From: JAYZDF01 sp036337945 | Lineage (GTDB): Bacteria > Myxococcota > Kuafuiibacteriia > Kuafuiibacteriales > Kuafuiibacteriaceae | DNA: 64,000 bases | Direction of reading: 5' to 3' | Assembly: GCA_036337945.1 (NCBI GenBank) | Contig: JAYZDF010000029.1 | Location: 21,599-85,598 of the forward strand | Shown: piece by piece, positions 32,777 through 42,043 of the stretch | Layout: each line of letters begins with the position of its first letter | Numbering within the stretch: the stretch's first letter is position 1 | Program-made: the position numbers and the translations under genes | The notes under the pieces: model-generated | Told to the model about the DNA's origin: nothing | What the model saw: only the letters and a program-made list of their open reading frames with translations | Databases searched by the model: none

Positions 32777-33939
32777 CAGAAGTCTTCCGTGTGCGCCGCA
32801 AGTATTTCCATTGCGTCAATGACTTTCTCTTTCGGTGCAACTGAACGTAAGTGGGCAATACAGCGCGGACTGAAACTAGTTAGGCGGCTAGCATCAGACT
32901 GTCTGAGGGCAACAATCTTGGCCGAGGCCATCTCTCTTGCGGTATTCGGCCTTGTAATCGGTAGCAGACCTGCAGCGCCACAACAGTCATGCATATTTCC
33001 GGTCAGGTCGTTGAGTTCCCGAGGAATACTTCCCGTTGCCGAACTAATCAATGCATACTCCGTGCCTTTGCGCTGAAGACCATTTCGAGTGTGGCAGCAC
33101 TCCGAAATAGCGAAATCTGCGAACTTTTTCGGAGAACCGGTATCCTCACGCCCCTCAATCAACTCGCCATGTAGAAACTCAGTCACGGTCGAAATTTTCG
33201 TATCCAGCGTAACACCCATTTCGGGATAACGTTCAACAAAGGCGTGAGCGCACGCCGAGTCATGAACTATCACCGAATCTTCCTCAGACAACTTGGCGGC
33301 AACGCGTGTCGCATGCTCACGAAAGCTGTCCACATCGCCCGCCCACAAAAGAGGCAAACCGCAGCATTGCGCAGAAAGCTCACTCACTTTTACAGATTGG
33401 AGTCCATATTTCGAAACGACTCGGGCAAAGGCGCTAACACTTTCGGGCTGTTCCGCAATCGCAGAGCAACCCGCAAAGTAGAGGCTTTTATTTTCGTCAT
33501 CTCTGGACGTTGTCGACGGCAAAAGCGAATCCGCGTGGCCCATCAGTTCAGGAACTAGATCACGACCATATGGATTTCCGTTGATCGCAAACTTATCGCG
33601 TACTTCTACAACCTTCGGCGAAGCCAAGCCTGCATCTAATACCCGTGCTCGACCTAGGGTGAGAATCGCCGGAACATCGTTGCTGTGCAAACAGACATCT
33701 GAACACGCACCGCAATGTGTACACAAGAATGGAAGCTCGGCGTAATCCTCAATCTTCGACCAACCGCGTTTTACAAAACCGCTGGCATTCACGAGATTCC
33801 AGGGTGTCGAGGTTTCTCGCCCCTCTGATTCTGCTACGGGACAAGCCCAACGACAAAGCTTCGGGCATGTCATGCAAATGTCTATCTGCTGATCTTCTTG
33901 GTGAGAATCACCGCTTAGGATGGGCAAAGGACGCTTCAC
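32776..33939 (-). CDS. Fe-S oxidoreductase subunit with CCG domains (GlpC/GlcF/LldE type)
   Basis: The N-terminal ferredoxin-like part carries two 4Fe-4S Cys sets: ICMTCPKLCRWACP and LCTHCGACSDVC. The C-terminal part has two CCG domains: YFAGCSA with QCCGLPLLWAGD, and HTRNG with DCCGAAGLLP. Such subunits take electrons from a flavoprotein dehydrogenase and pass them to the membrane quinone pool. The start is GTG at 33939, overlapping the upstream TGA (GTGA), with a clear AAGGAAGG ribosome site; the longer frame from 33978 is inside the flavoprotein gene. The neighbours (flavoprotein upstream, lipid kinase downstream, both overlapping) suggest that the three products work together. Confidence 0.9.
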   Translation of the reverse strand: MKRPLPILSGDSHQEDQQIDICMTCPKLCRWACPVAESEGRETSTPWNLVNASGFVKRGWSKIEDYAELPFLCTHCGACSDVCLHSNDVPAILTLGRARVLDAGLASPKVVEVRDKFAINGNPYGRDLVPELMGHADSLLPSTTSRDDENKSLYFAGCSAIAEQPESVSAFARVVSKYGLQSVKVSELSAQCCGLPLLWAGDVDSFREHATRVAAKLSEEDSVIVHDSACAHAFVERYPEMGVTLDTKISTVTEFLHGELIEGREDTGSPKKFADFAISECCHTRNGLQRKGTEYALISSATGSIPRELNDLTGNMHDCCGAAGLLPITRPNTAREMASAKIVALRQSDASRLTSFSPRCIAHLRSVAPKEKVIDAMEILAAHTEDF

Positions 33940-36785
33940 GACTGCCTTCCTTTGAACATTCCACCAGGGTCTATGCAAGAGGAAATTGTCGCACCAATAT
34001 CCGCGTAAGAAAGGGAGCTCGATGAACTACTAAACTCATCATTCGCACTATACAGTCTTGTTCCTGATAACACCGAAGTTTTCTGTTCAAGCGCTAAATT
34101 CACCACGGATTGCCTCACGGGGCGGTCAGGAATCCTCACAACCAACGTCATACCCTGAGCGGTCATAAAATCTAACCAGGCCTCTTCGGCTCCCAACATC
34201 ATAACATCCGTATACAGATTGTGGACCTGGTCCCATGACGACGCGAGTTCGACTACAGCATCAAACCGTCCACCGGTTACCGTAGATTCAGAAGTAATTA
34301 TTTTCCGGCCTCCACACTCGGCAGCTAATGCCGCCATGTGATTTTTTCGAACGTGAATGAGCTGTTCATGCTGAGCGTGAAGTATATAGAGTGCATCCCA
34401 ATTTTCTTCGTGGCGAAGGATTCGCGCCGCGCCAATCCCAAGTGGAGACTTAGAGACTCTACGGCCAAACCGGATTGCCTCCTCAGCGTCATTGAAGCGG
34501 TATCCCACGGGCTCTGTGAATCGAGGAAGTTCTACTACCCTTAGGACTGCTCGCGTCATCACACCCCATCTTCCTGCGCCGCCGATAAATGCACGGTCAA
34601 GTTCAGGCCCAACAGCAGAACGCGGGACGGGACGAGTCTCAACGACCGTGCCATCACACAACAGACCCCGCACAGCGACACAGACACCATCGAGATCTCC
34701 GAAGCCATTTGAACGACGTATAAAAGTATTGAATGCCAAGCCCGCTCCAATACTCCGGCCTAGGCAACGTGGATGAACATGCCCCAAGGTCAAACCTTGT
34801 TTGCGTAAGACTGCCTCAAGTTCATGAACAGCAATTCCCGCCTCAACCTCAACAAAGAGAGATTTCTTACTCAATCGGACGACACCATTTAAACCAGTCA
34901 AATCTAAATGCAAAGAACCCATGGGAGAGCGGAAACCAGTCTGATCACTACTTACGGTCACCTGTCGACGGTTCGCTTCCCGAAGCACGGCCGCAAGAGA
35001 ATTTTCATCCGCTGCGCGAATTGAGGTTCGCCCTCCTTTCTTTATCACGTTGCTCGCACCAACCGCCGCCTGAATCTCCTCTGGCAACACGCGGCGAGTT
35101 TTTACTCGTGCATGAGAAGAATATGTGCGCCGAACTTTTTTCGCTTCTAGACCAAGCTTTCCGGGGTTCAATATCGCTTGAGGATCAAATCCGGCTTTGA
35201 GGGCCCGAAGCACAGTCATCCCGCCGCGGCCGTGTTCTTTTTCCATGGCGCTGCCCTTCAAAATGCCGATGCCGTGATGATGAGAGACTGTGCCGCCCGC
35301 ATCATTCGCAGCAGGAAGTGCCGCTGCCCAAATACGATCGTAGCGCTCAAGAATTGTATTGGGATCACGAGGGTCCTCGGCTGCCCCAGCAAACGTAAAA
35401 TAAATCGAACACCCATCTGGATATGCATGAGAGAAGTGAGCCATCACAAAAGCTTCTTTGCTTATTGCTCTACGAACCGATTGGTAGACAGGCAGTAGAC
35501 GTTCCCAATTTGCCGCGACTTCCATCGTATCCGTGAACACGCCAGAAGCATATGCTTTTGATTGTTTGTACGAGACGTTGTGCCTGTTCGCCAACCAGTG
35601 TAAGCCTGGCGCCTCGCCCAGATCTTCTGCGCCCAACTCGGAACAAAGCGACATACCTATATCCATCTCAGACCGAATAAGACCAGACTGCCCCTCAAAG
35701 CCAAGAATCAACAAGCATTGCTCTGGCAAGGCATCGATTGCTCGATTCAATAAAAGGGGCGTCCCAACGACTGCGGAAACCGTCTTTCGAATCATCGCTT
35801 GCGCGAGCCGTCTGCCCAACCGGTTTTCCGCAAACTTTTCCGTCCGCAGGCGCGACTTGAGAATTTTTGAAAGATTTTCGAAGGAAAAAGCTTCTGAATT
35901 CTCGTCGCCTGCATCGCTTTTGCTGTGGCCTCTCCCGATAAAGGTATCTAGTGCGTCGTATAAGCGGACAACCGCCGGTTTCAGACCACTGCGAAGCATT
36001 CTCCGAATCGCAGTAATCCCTGCTTCAACGTTTGGAAAACGAAAGCCTCGAAATAGCCGAGACTCTGGGAACGGATGGATTCGCAAAGTTGCCGCTGTAA
36101 TTGCTCCGAATACCCCCTCTGAGCCCATCATCAATGCGTTATAGTTCACGGACAAGCCTGCTCTCGGCGCACTTGTGAGTCTTCGAACTCGCCCCGGAGA
36201 CGCGGTCTCAAGACCAAGAACCATGTCTTCGATTTTGCCGTAGAAGGTAGACGTCTGTCCGGCACTGCGTGCCGCGAGCCAGCCTCCAAGTGTAGAGCAC
36301 ACGATGGAGGATGGAAAATGACCGAGAGTGTAACCGCGCTGATTCAAGCGTCGCTCAAGTCGTTCACCTATGATGCCAGTTTCGACCTCAGCGCTAAGAT
36401 TAATTTCATCTATTCGACGAATCGCTTTCATTCTCTTGAAGTCGATCGTAATTCCACCATCGACAGGACGTGCGCCACCACAAACGCCAGAGCCTGCTCC
36501 GTAGGGGACCACCGGAATCCCCAGCTCGGATGCAAGCAGTAAGATTTTGCTCACCTCTTCGGCCGTCTCAGGCCATACTATACAAGCAGGGGAAGCAGGG
36601 ATCATGCCAGCTCTCATTTGGATCAGGTCACGTGGCCAACAATCACGCGAATATGCAAAACGGTCACTTTCCGATGCGGACACGGCGTGCGCTCCGACAA
36701 TCCTTGCAAGCTTGACCAATAACGGTGGGCTCGCAGATGAAAATGGAAGATTAGTCATTTCCACCGTAAATAAAGCCCGAGACAA
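33936..36785 (-). CDS. Double FAD-binding oxidase, first half alkyl-DHAP-synthase-like
   Basis: 949 residues, two flavin modules. Residues about 60-545 follow alkylglycerone-phosphate synthase (AGPS): FAD loop PYGAGSGVCGG (94-104), STLGGWLAARSAGQ then YGKIEDMV (164-189), CSIYFTF (459-465) and the HHH motif SHHHGIGILK (501-510). Residues about 570-760 are a second PCMH-type FAD-binding domain (TSIRAADENSLAAVLREAN, TGLNGVVRLSKKSLFVEVEAG, GLTLGHVHPRCLGRSIGAGLA). The rest is a partial cap-like region without an HHH motif. AGPS exchanges an acyl for an alkyl group in ether-lipid synthesis. Here the coupled Fe-S subunit argues for a redox enzyme. The first ATG is used; FAD_binding_4 start fits. The tandem fusion is unusual. 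Confidence 0.88.
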   Translation of the reverse strand: MSRALFTVEMTNLPFSSASPPLLVKLARIVGAHAVSASESDRFAYSRDCWPRDLIQMRAGMIPASPACIVWPETAEEVSKILLLASELGIPVVPYGAGSGVCGGARPVDGGITIDFKRMKAIRRIDEINLSAEVETGIIGERLERRLNQRGYTLGHFPSSIVCSTLGGWLAARSAGQTSTFYGKIEDMVLGLETASPGRVRRLTSAPRAGLSVNYNALMMGSEGVFGAITAATLRIHPFPESRLFRGFRFPNVEAGITAIRRMLRSGLKPAVVRLYDALDTFIGRGHSKSDAGDENSEAFSFENLSKILKSRLRTEKFAENRLGRRLAQAMIRKTVSAVVGTPLLLNRAIDALPEQCLLILGFEGQSGLIRSEMDIGMSLCSELGAEDLGEAPGLHWLANRHNVSYKQSKAYASGVFTDTMEVAANWERLLPVYQSVRRAISKEAFVMAHFSHAYPDGCSIYFTFAGAAEDPRDPNTILERYDRIWAAALPAANDAGGTVSHHHGIGILKGSAMEKEHGRGGMTVLRALKAGFDPQAILNPGKLGLEAKKVRRTYSSHARVKTRRVLPEEIQAAVGASNVIKKGGRTSIRAADENSLAAVLREANRRQVTVSSDQTGFRSPMGSLHLDLTGLNGVVRLSKKSLFVEVEAGIAVHELEAVLRKQGLTLGHVHPRCLGRSIGAGLAFNTFIRRSNGFGDLDGVCVAVRGLLCDGTVVETRPVPRSAVGPELDRAFIGGAGRWGVMTRAVLRVVELPRFTEPVGYRFNDAEEAIRFGRRVSKSPLGIGAARILRHEENWDALYILHAQHEQLIHVRKNHMAALAAECGGRKIITSESTVTGGRFDAVVELASSWDQVHNLYTDVMMLGAEEAWLDFMTAQGMTLVVRIPDRPVRQSVVNLALEQKTSVLSGTRLYSANDEFSSSSSSLSYADIGATISSCIDPGGMFKGRQS

Positions 36786-36915
36786 ACTGAGAGTCCAGTG
36801 CCACCTATGCAGCGCGTCAAATATATGGCTTCCGGGCCCAAATGTACGGTCCTAGCCCGGTGGAATACCAAGGCCTCGGTTTGCAAATAGGAGCGTCTCT
36901 AGTAGAGCCATAGAT

Positions 36916-38442
36916 GTGATATTTATTGACGGACAAGGCCTGACTATTGAGCAGGTTGCCGACGTGGCCTACCAAGAGGTGCTCGTTCAGCTCGATCCTT
37001 CAGCCGAAGCAAGAGTACGCCGTGCCCGCGCTTTAGTTGATTCCTATGCGAGGAGCGGTAACGCGGTCTATGGGATCAATACCGGGTTCGGATATCTCAA
37101 AAACGTCCGAATCGAGAATGACCAACTCGATATCCTGCAACTAAACCTAATTCGGAGTCATGCGGTCGGCGTTGGCGCACCCTTGAGCGAGGCCCAGACC
37201 CGGGCACTGATGGTTCTTCGGGCTAACGTTCTTGCTACAGGACGCTCAGGCGTACACTTGGAGACATTGACGCTCCTTCTAGATCTGCTCAATCACAAAA
37301 TCCACCCCGTCATCCCCTGTAAAGGAAGTGTGGGTGCTTCTGGAGACCTTGCACCGCTAGCGCATCTCGCTCTTACTATGATCGGTGAAGGCACGGTCGT
37401 TTACAAAGGAAAGGAAGTACCCAGTATAGAAGCTCTGCAAGCTGAGAACCTGAGCCCGATTAGGCCGGGCCCTAAAGAAGGCCTGTGTTTAGTCAATGGA
37501 ACGCAAGCCATGAGCGCTTTGGCCTGTCTCGCAATAATAGAAGCAGAAAATCTATGCTTGGAAGCGGACATAATAGGCGCAGCTAGTGTAGAAGGACGAA
37601 GAGGAACCGCAACCGCATTCGAGGCACTAATCCACAATAGCCGACCGCATCCAGGCCAACGCGAATCAGCCCGTCATCTCCGACAACTCCTAGACTCAAG
37701 CGAAATTGCACAGAGTCATGAAGATTGTGACAGCATTCAAGACCCTTACAGTCTTCGATGTATGCCTCAGGTTCATGGAGCTGTCCGAGACGTGATCCAA
37801 AACGTGAGACGAACGGTCGAAATCGAGATAAACTCCGCCACTGACAACCCCTTGGTTTTTGCAGAGGAGAATGAAGGAGACCGCCTTATTTCTGGTGGAA
37901 ACTTCCACGGACAGCCGCTCGCATTTGCTATGGACTTTCTCGCGATCGCTGTCTCCGAGCTGGCCTCAATTTCAGAGCGTCGAGTCGAACAACTCATCGA
38001 CCCAGCACTCAGTGGATTACCGGCGTTTCTGCTGGAGACATCGGGACTCAACTCAGGATTCATGATGGCTCAAGTCACCGCAGCAAGTCTCGTCAACGAG
38101 AATAAAGTTTTATGCACGCCGGCTTCCGTCGACTCTATACCAACTAGTGCAAACCAGGAAGACCACGTTTCAATGGGAATGACTTCCGCTCGAAAAGCGC
38201 TTGAAGTCATTGAAAATACCCGTTTCTGCCTAGCAATCGAAATGTTGTGCGCTTGCCAGGCAATCGACCTCATCAAATTGAAACCGGGTGTCGGGGTACA
38301 AGCAGCCTATGATACATTACGAAGCAAAGTGAAAGAACTACAAGAAGACCGCGTGCTTCACCAAGACATTGACGCTGCGACCGAACTACTCGCCCGTGGG
38401 GAAGTAAGAGCAGCGGTATCAAAGGCCCTGACAAATAAGTGA
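36916..38442 (+). CDS. hutH: Histidine ammonia-lyase
   Basis: Non-oxidative deamination of histidine to urocanate by the self-made MIO cofactor, formed from the Ala-Ser-Gly in KGSVGASGDLAPLAHLAL. Other HAL marks: YGINTGFGYL, NLIRSHAVGVG, NGTQAMSAL, SRPHPGQ, QDPYSLRCMPQVHGA, and ATDNPLVF. The length of 508 is standard, and the sequence around the active site is of the histidine rather than the tyrosine/phenylalanine type as far as can be judged. The start is GTG at 36916 with no clear ribosome site. hutU, hutI and hutF are not in the window, so the gene is separated from the rest of the Hut route. Confidence 0.94.
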   Translation: MIFIDGQGLTIEQVADVAYQEVLVQLDPSAEARVRRARALVDSYARSGNAVYGINTGFGYLKNVRIENDQLDILQLNLIRSHAVGVGAPLSEAQTRALMVLRANVLATGRSGVHLETLTLLLDLLNHKIHPVIPCKGSVGASGDLAPLAHLALTMIGEGTVVYKGKEVPSIEALQAENLSPIRPGPKEGLCLVNGTQAMSALACLAIIEAENLCLEADIIGAASVEGRRGTATAFEALIHNSRPHPGQRESARHLRQLLDSSEIAQSHEDCDSIQDPYSLRCMPQVHGAVRDVIQNVRRTVEIEINSATDNPLVFAEENEGDRLISGGNFHGQPLAFAMDFLAIAVSELASISERRVEQLIDPALSGLPAFLLETSGLNSGFMMAQVTAASLVNENKVLCTPASVDSIPTSANQEDHVSMGMTSARKALEVIENTRFCLAIEMLCACQAIDLIKLKPGVGVQAAYDTLRSKVKELQEDRVLHQDIDAATELLARGEVRAAVSKALTNK

Positions 38443-38451
38443 GATTTCTTC

Positions 38452-39735
38452 ATGCATCAAGCCAATCATGCATTCAAAGTCGTCTATCGCTCGTTGCGAA
38501 AACTCAATGAAGACCACCAGTCACACATCACGCACGGCGGTATTCTCGTTCCCAAGCCCCGTGAGATACCAGCCGTAAACACAATCTGCCTTCTTCGCCT
38601 TGAACTCCCTAGCGGTGCGTATTTCGATTTCCCTTCCCGAGTAGTTCACCAGCTACCAGGTCAAGGTTTCATCGCCGCGTTCGAACCAGGCGCGTCAAAC
38701 AGTCAGCATGCACTCGACGAGCTCATTCTTACAGAAGACTTCAAAGCAGCACTACGAAACGAAGCTAGCATTGAGCTCATAGACACAGAAGTTGAAAAGT
38801 TTGATCCTGAGGAAAGCAGTCGCAACTCCGCCGACGAACTTGGTGACGACACCTTAGATGATGACACCGACCAGAGAGTAACGGCGGCTCTCTCAGAGGA
38901 AATGACGGCGGCACAGGCAAACGCGAACGAGTCAGCAAAGATAGCCAATCCGGTCCCTGGTGAAACATTGATTGTATACGTCGTCAACTTTGCCACGCTC
39001 CTAGACTTCATTCCTCACACCGAAGACTACTCAACCAATTCAATCATTACACTCAACGTGCCCAATGAAACAGCAAAGCCAGGAACGGCGTCCGAAGTTC
39101 GCATTAATCTACCCGGCAAAAACACTTTTCAAATATTTGGTCGAATTAAGTCCGTTGAAGCGCACAAGGTAACCATCAATGTAAACTCCGATGACCCAAA
39201 CTTTATCGGAGCCATACATTTTCCACGAACGATGCGTGGTCAAAAACGACTTGCGAGCGAACAAGAGGCGCATCGTGCGCCAATAAAAATCACTCGCATG
39301 CAAACAGAGATTGCCAGTAACGACGAAGAAAAAATGCCGTTACGTCGTCGACTCCAGCGAATGACAATGGATGACAAGATAAATCTCGCCCTGTCAGGCG
39401 ATCGTGAAGCTCGAATGGCTTTAGCAACGGATGGCAACAAAGCCATTCATCATTACCTTTTGAAGAATGCCAAGATCTCTATGGATGAAATCGTAATGAT
39501 GGCACGATTGGCTACTCTGAATCCTGATGTCCTGAAAAAAATCGCCGAAAATCCAGCCTACACGCAAAATCCTCAAGTCGTTAAGAACCTTGTCTTCAAC
39601 CCTAAAACGCCTGCAAAAAATGCGGTTCGCCTCATTGATCGTTTGCCACGAAACGTTTTGAACATGATTGCCAAGCGCCCCAGTATGAATCGAGCTCTCG
39701 TCGCTGCAGCTCAGAAGAAACTTGGCCGCAAATAG
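38452..39735 (+). CDS. PilZ-like domain protein with C-terminal repeat region
   Basis: Starts 9 bp after hutH. The N-terminal part (about 20-85) resembles a PilZ-type beta barrel: THGGILVPKPREIPAVNTICLLRLELPSG, RVVHQLPGQGFIAAFEP. A second barrel-like stretch (about 200-260: SEVRINLPGKNTFQIFGRIKSVEAHKVTINV) may be a further copy. A Glu/Ser/Asp-rich linker (about 120-165) separates them. The C-terminus (about 300-427) has short helical repeats (ALSGDREARMALATDGN, KIAENPAYTQNPQVVKNLVFNP) like the variant HEAT or leucine-rich-repeat-variant motifs. The c-di-GMP motif RxxxR is not evident, so nucleotide binding is uncertain. The family pattern is moderate; function unknown. Confidence 0.6.
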   Translation: MHQANHAFKVVYRSLRKLNEDHQSHITHGGILVPKPREIPAVNTICLLRLELPSGAYFDFPSRVVHQLPGQGFIAAFEPGASNSQHALDELILTEDFKAALRNEASIELIDTEVEKFDPEESSRNSADELGDDTLDDDTDQRVTAALSEEMTAAQANANESAKIANPVPGETLIVYVVNFATLLDFIPHTEDYSTNSIITLNVPNETAKPGTASEVRINLPGKNTFQIFGRIKSVEAHKVTINVNSDDPNFIGAIHFPRTMRGQKRLASEQEAHRAPIKITRMQTEIASNDEEKMPLRRRLQRMTMDDKINLALSGDREARMALATDGNKAIHHYLLKNAKISMDEIVMMARLATLNPDVLKKIAENPAYTQNPQVVKNLVFNPKTPAKNAVRLIDRLPRNVLNMIAKRPSMNRALVAAAQKKLGRK

Positions 39736-39767
39736 AACAGACCTATTCTGCAAGAAGAGTAACGAGC

Positions 39768-41624
39768 CTAGTCTAGTTCTACAGGAGGAGCGGACTCAAT
39801 GAAGACCTCACCAAGTTGTTTGTCATCCACTGGAGTTGGACATTGAGTCATAAGACATGTTCCGCGCTGGGTTTTTGGGAACGGAATCACATCGCGTAGT
39901 GAGGTAGCTCCAGAAAGAAGCATCGCAATCCGGTCCATCCCTGCAGCGATACCCGCATGCGGAGGTGCACCGTACGAAAGCGCATCGAGTAGGAAACCAA
40001 ACTTTTCTCGCTTTTCCTCGTCAGAAATACCGAGCGCCTCGAAGACTTTGCGTTGGACATCAGCGTCATGAATACGCACTGAACCACCGGCAATTTCATT
40101 ACCATTGAGGACCAGGTCGTAGGCTCGAGCTTTACAAGATGCGGGATCACTCACGAGACGATCAACATCCTCGTCGCGCGGACACGTAAACGGGTGATGG
40201 GCAGCTGCGTATGAGTCCGTCGCATCATCGTATTCAAAAACAGGGAATTCAGTTACCCAGAGAATCTCCCAGCGAGAGTTATCAATCAGATCAAACTTGC
40301 GTCCAAGCAAGAGACGAAGGTGATTCAATACAGTGTGAACAAGCTTCGGCGCACCGAATTGAAACAAAATCAAGTCACCTTCCTGACCACCAACTGCATC
40401 GTTTATCGCGCTTCGAAGGTCATCAGAGATAACTTTGGCGAACGGCGACTGAGTCCAATTACCCGCCTCACCTATTTTGGCACGTCCAAGGCCGCGGGCA
40501 CCAACACTCTTGCCCTCTTTCTCGAGTTTATCCAAGTCGGAGCGGCTGAGTTTGTGCTCTTTTGGAACACGCATAGCCTTGATCATCCCTCCCGTTTCAA
40601 GTGTTTGGTTGAAGAAAGGAACGCCTCCGCCTTCGTGTTTGGCAATCAAGTCTGTCAGAACAGTGTGTTCTAGGCCGAAACGTAGATCAGGCTTATCGCT
40701 CCCGAAGCGACGCATCGCTTCATCGTATGTCATCACCGGAAACTTCTCGGGAAGATCAACGTCAATAACGTTCTTGAATACTCGGCGCATTACAGTTTCC
40801 ATGACGAAATGCACGTCGTCCATGTCCGCGAATGCCAACTCTAAATCGATCTGGGTAAATTCGGGTTGTCGATCTTGCCGCAGGTCTTCATCACGAAAAC
40901 ATTTCGTAATCTGAAAATAGCGATCAAAACCAGAAATCATGAACAATTGCTTATAGAGCTGGGGGCTCTCGGCGAGCGCGTAAAAGGAGCCCGGCGTAAG
41001 TCTGGAGGGAACGATAAAGTTTCGAGCGCCGCCCGGGGTGTATTTCACCATGTACGGCGTCTCTAGCTCAAGAAAACCGAGCTCGTGCAAGGTTTGTCTC
41101 GCCGTCTGACTAATCTGTGAACGAATCAGAAAGTTGTTCTGAACTTTGGGGCGACGTAAATCTAGGTATCGGTATCTAAGTCGCTTCTCCTCAGAAGTAT
41201 CAATTTCGTCGTCCACGAGGAACGGCGGAGTCAGACTCTGATTGAAGACTGTTATATAAGACGCTACCACTTCAATCTCACCCGTGGGTAGATTAGGATT
41301 CTTATTTTCGCCGCGAGAACGAACTTTACCGACTACTCCTACAACCCATTCTGACCGTAGTCGGTCAGCGATTTCGTGACATTTCGGGTCTATCGATTGG
41401 TCAAAAACAATCTGAGCAAGTCCTGTGCGATCACGTAAATCGATAAAGACGGCACCACCAAGGTCACGGTACGAGTGAACCCAACCCATCAGAACTACTT
41501 CGTCGTCTATGTTGGTTGCGCGAAGATCGCCACACATGTGGCTACGTTTAAGATCGCGAACCAGTTCAGGTCCTTCCATGTGAGGGACAGGACCGCGTTC
41601 TTCTACTTCTGTAGTTTCACTCAT
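39768..41624 (-). CDS. aspS: Aspartyl-tRNA synthetase
   Basis: Charges tRNA(Asp), class IIb. The N-terminal OB anticodon domain (VVLMGWVHSYRDLGGAVFIDLRDRTGLAQIVF) is followed by the catalytic core (YRYLDLRRP, CFRDEDLRQDRQPEFTQIDLE), the bacterial insertion domain (about 290-430), HPFTCPRDEDVD and the class II motif 3 GIAAGMDRIAMLLSGATSLRDVIPFPKT. The length of 618 is that of the bacterial type. A TTGACC 17 bp before TAGGCG in the upstream region could be its promoter, weakly. It converges with the PilZ-like gene. Confidence 0.97.
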   Translation of the reverse strand: MSETTEVEERGPVPHMEGPELVRDLKRSHMCGDLRATNIDDEVVLMGWVHSYRDLGGAVFIDLRDRTGLAQIVFDQSIDPKCHEIADRLRSEWVVGVVGKVRSRGENKNPNLPTGEIEVVASYITVFNQSLTPPFLVDDEIDTSEEKRLRYRYLDLRRPKVQNNFLIRSQISQTARQTLHELGFLELETPYMVKYTPGGARNFIVPSRLTPGSFYALAESPQLYKQLFMISGFDRYFQITKCFRDEDLRQDRQPEFTQIDLELAFADMDDVHFVMETVMRRVFKNVIDVDLPEKFPVMTYDEAMRRFGSDKPDLRFGLEHTVLTDLIAKHEGGGVPFFNQTLETGGMIKAMRVPKEHKLSRSDLDKLEKEGKSVGARGLGRAKIGEAGNWTQSPFAKVISDDLRSAINDAVGGQEGDLILFQFGAPKLVHTVLNHLRLLLGRKFDLIDNSRWEILWVTEFPVFEYDDATDSYAAAHHPFTCPRDEDVDRLVSDPASCKARAYDLVLNGNEIAGGSVRIHDADVQRKVFEALGISDEEKREKFGFLLDALSYGAPPHAGIAAGMDRIAMLLSGATSLRDVIPFPKTQRGTCLMTQCPTPVDDKQLGEVFIESAPPVELD

Positions 41625-41749
41625 GACACCCTGCGCCTAACGCGACGGCTATGGTGGGTCAACGCAAGAAGAACACTCAGAAGCAGGGATTCTGCATATA
41701 TCCAGAGCCAGCACGCATGGCATCCAGGGTTTTGTGATATATTCTTCAG

Positions 41750-42031
41750 GTGGGAAACATATGGTCAGTCTATGACAAGGATGGTCGCTTAGTGTTAGGA
41801 ATCAGCGATGAACCTGGCATATTCAATTTCGCCAAACCTCCCGCTGACGAGGTAGACCCCGTCGAGTGCGAATTTGGAACCTTTCAGTGCTATGACGTTC
41901 GAGTAGAATCGCAATTTCTAAGCTTATTGGACTCTATGCATGACTTAGAAATGTTTTTTGAGGCCCTGCTTGATCAGGGGTACAACATCGTTGCAGGACA
42001 GCCCCGCCCCGGACACTTCGCGCGTTTATAG
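41750..42031 (+). CDS. Small hypothetical protein
   Basis: 93 residues, no membrane segment: GNIWSVYDKDGRLVLGISDEPG, then ECEFGTFQCYDVRVESQFLSLLDSMHD and DQGYNIVAGQPRPG. I do not recognise a family. The reading frame begins at GTG 41750, which sits about 7 bp after a TATATT, so transcription could start at or near the first codon (leaderless), but no -35 is visible. It lies between divergent aspS and convergent rluB (12 bp from its end). Residue composition looks coding. Confidence 0.5.
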   Translation: MGNIWSVYDKDGRLVLGISDEPGIFNFAKPPADEVDPVECEFGTFQCYDVRVESQFLSLLDSMHDLEMFFEALLDQGYNIVAGQPRPGHFARL

Positions 42032-42043
42032 TTCAGAACGACG

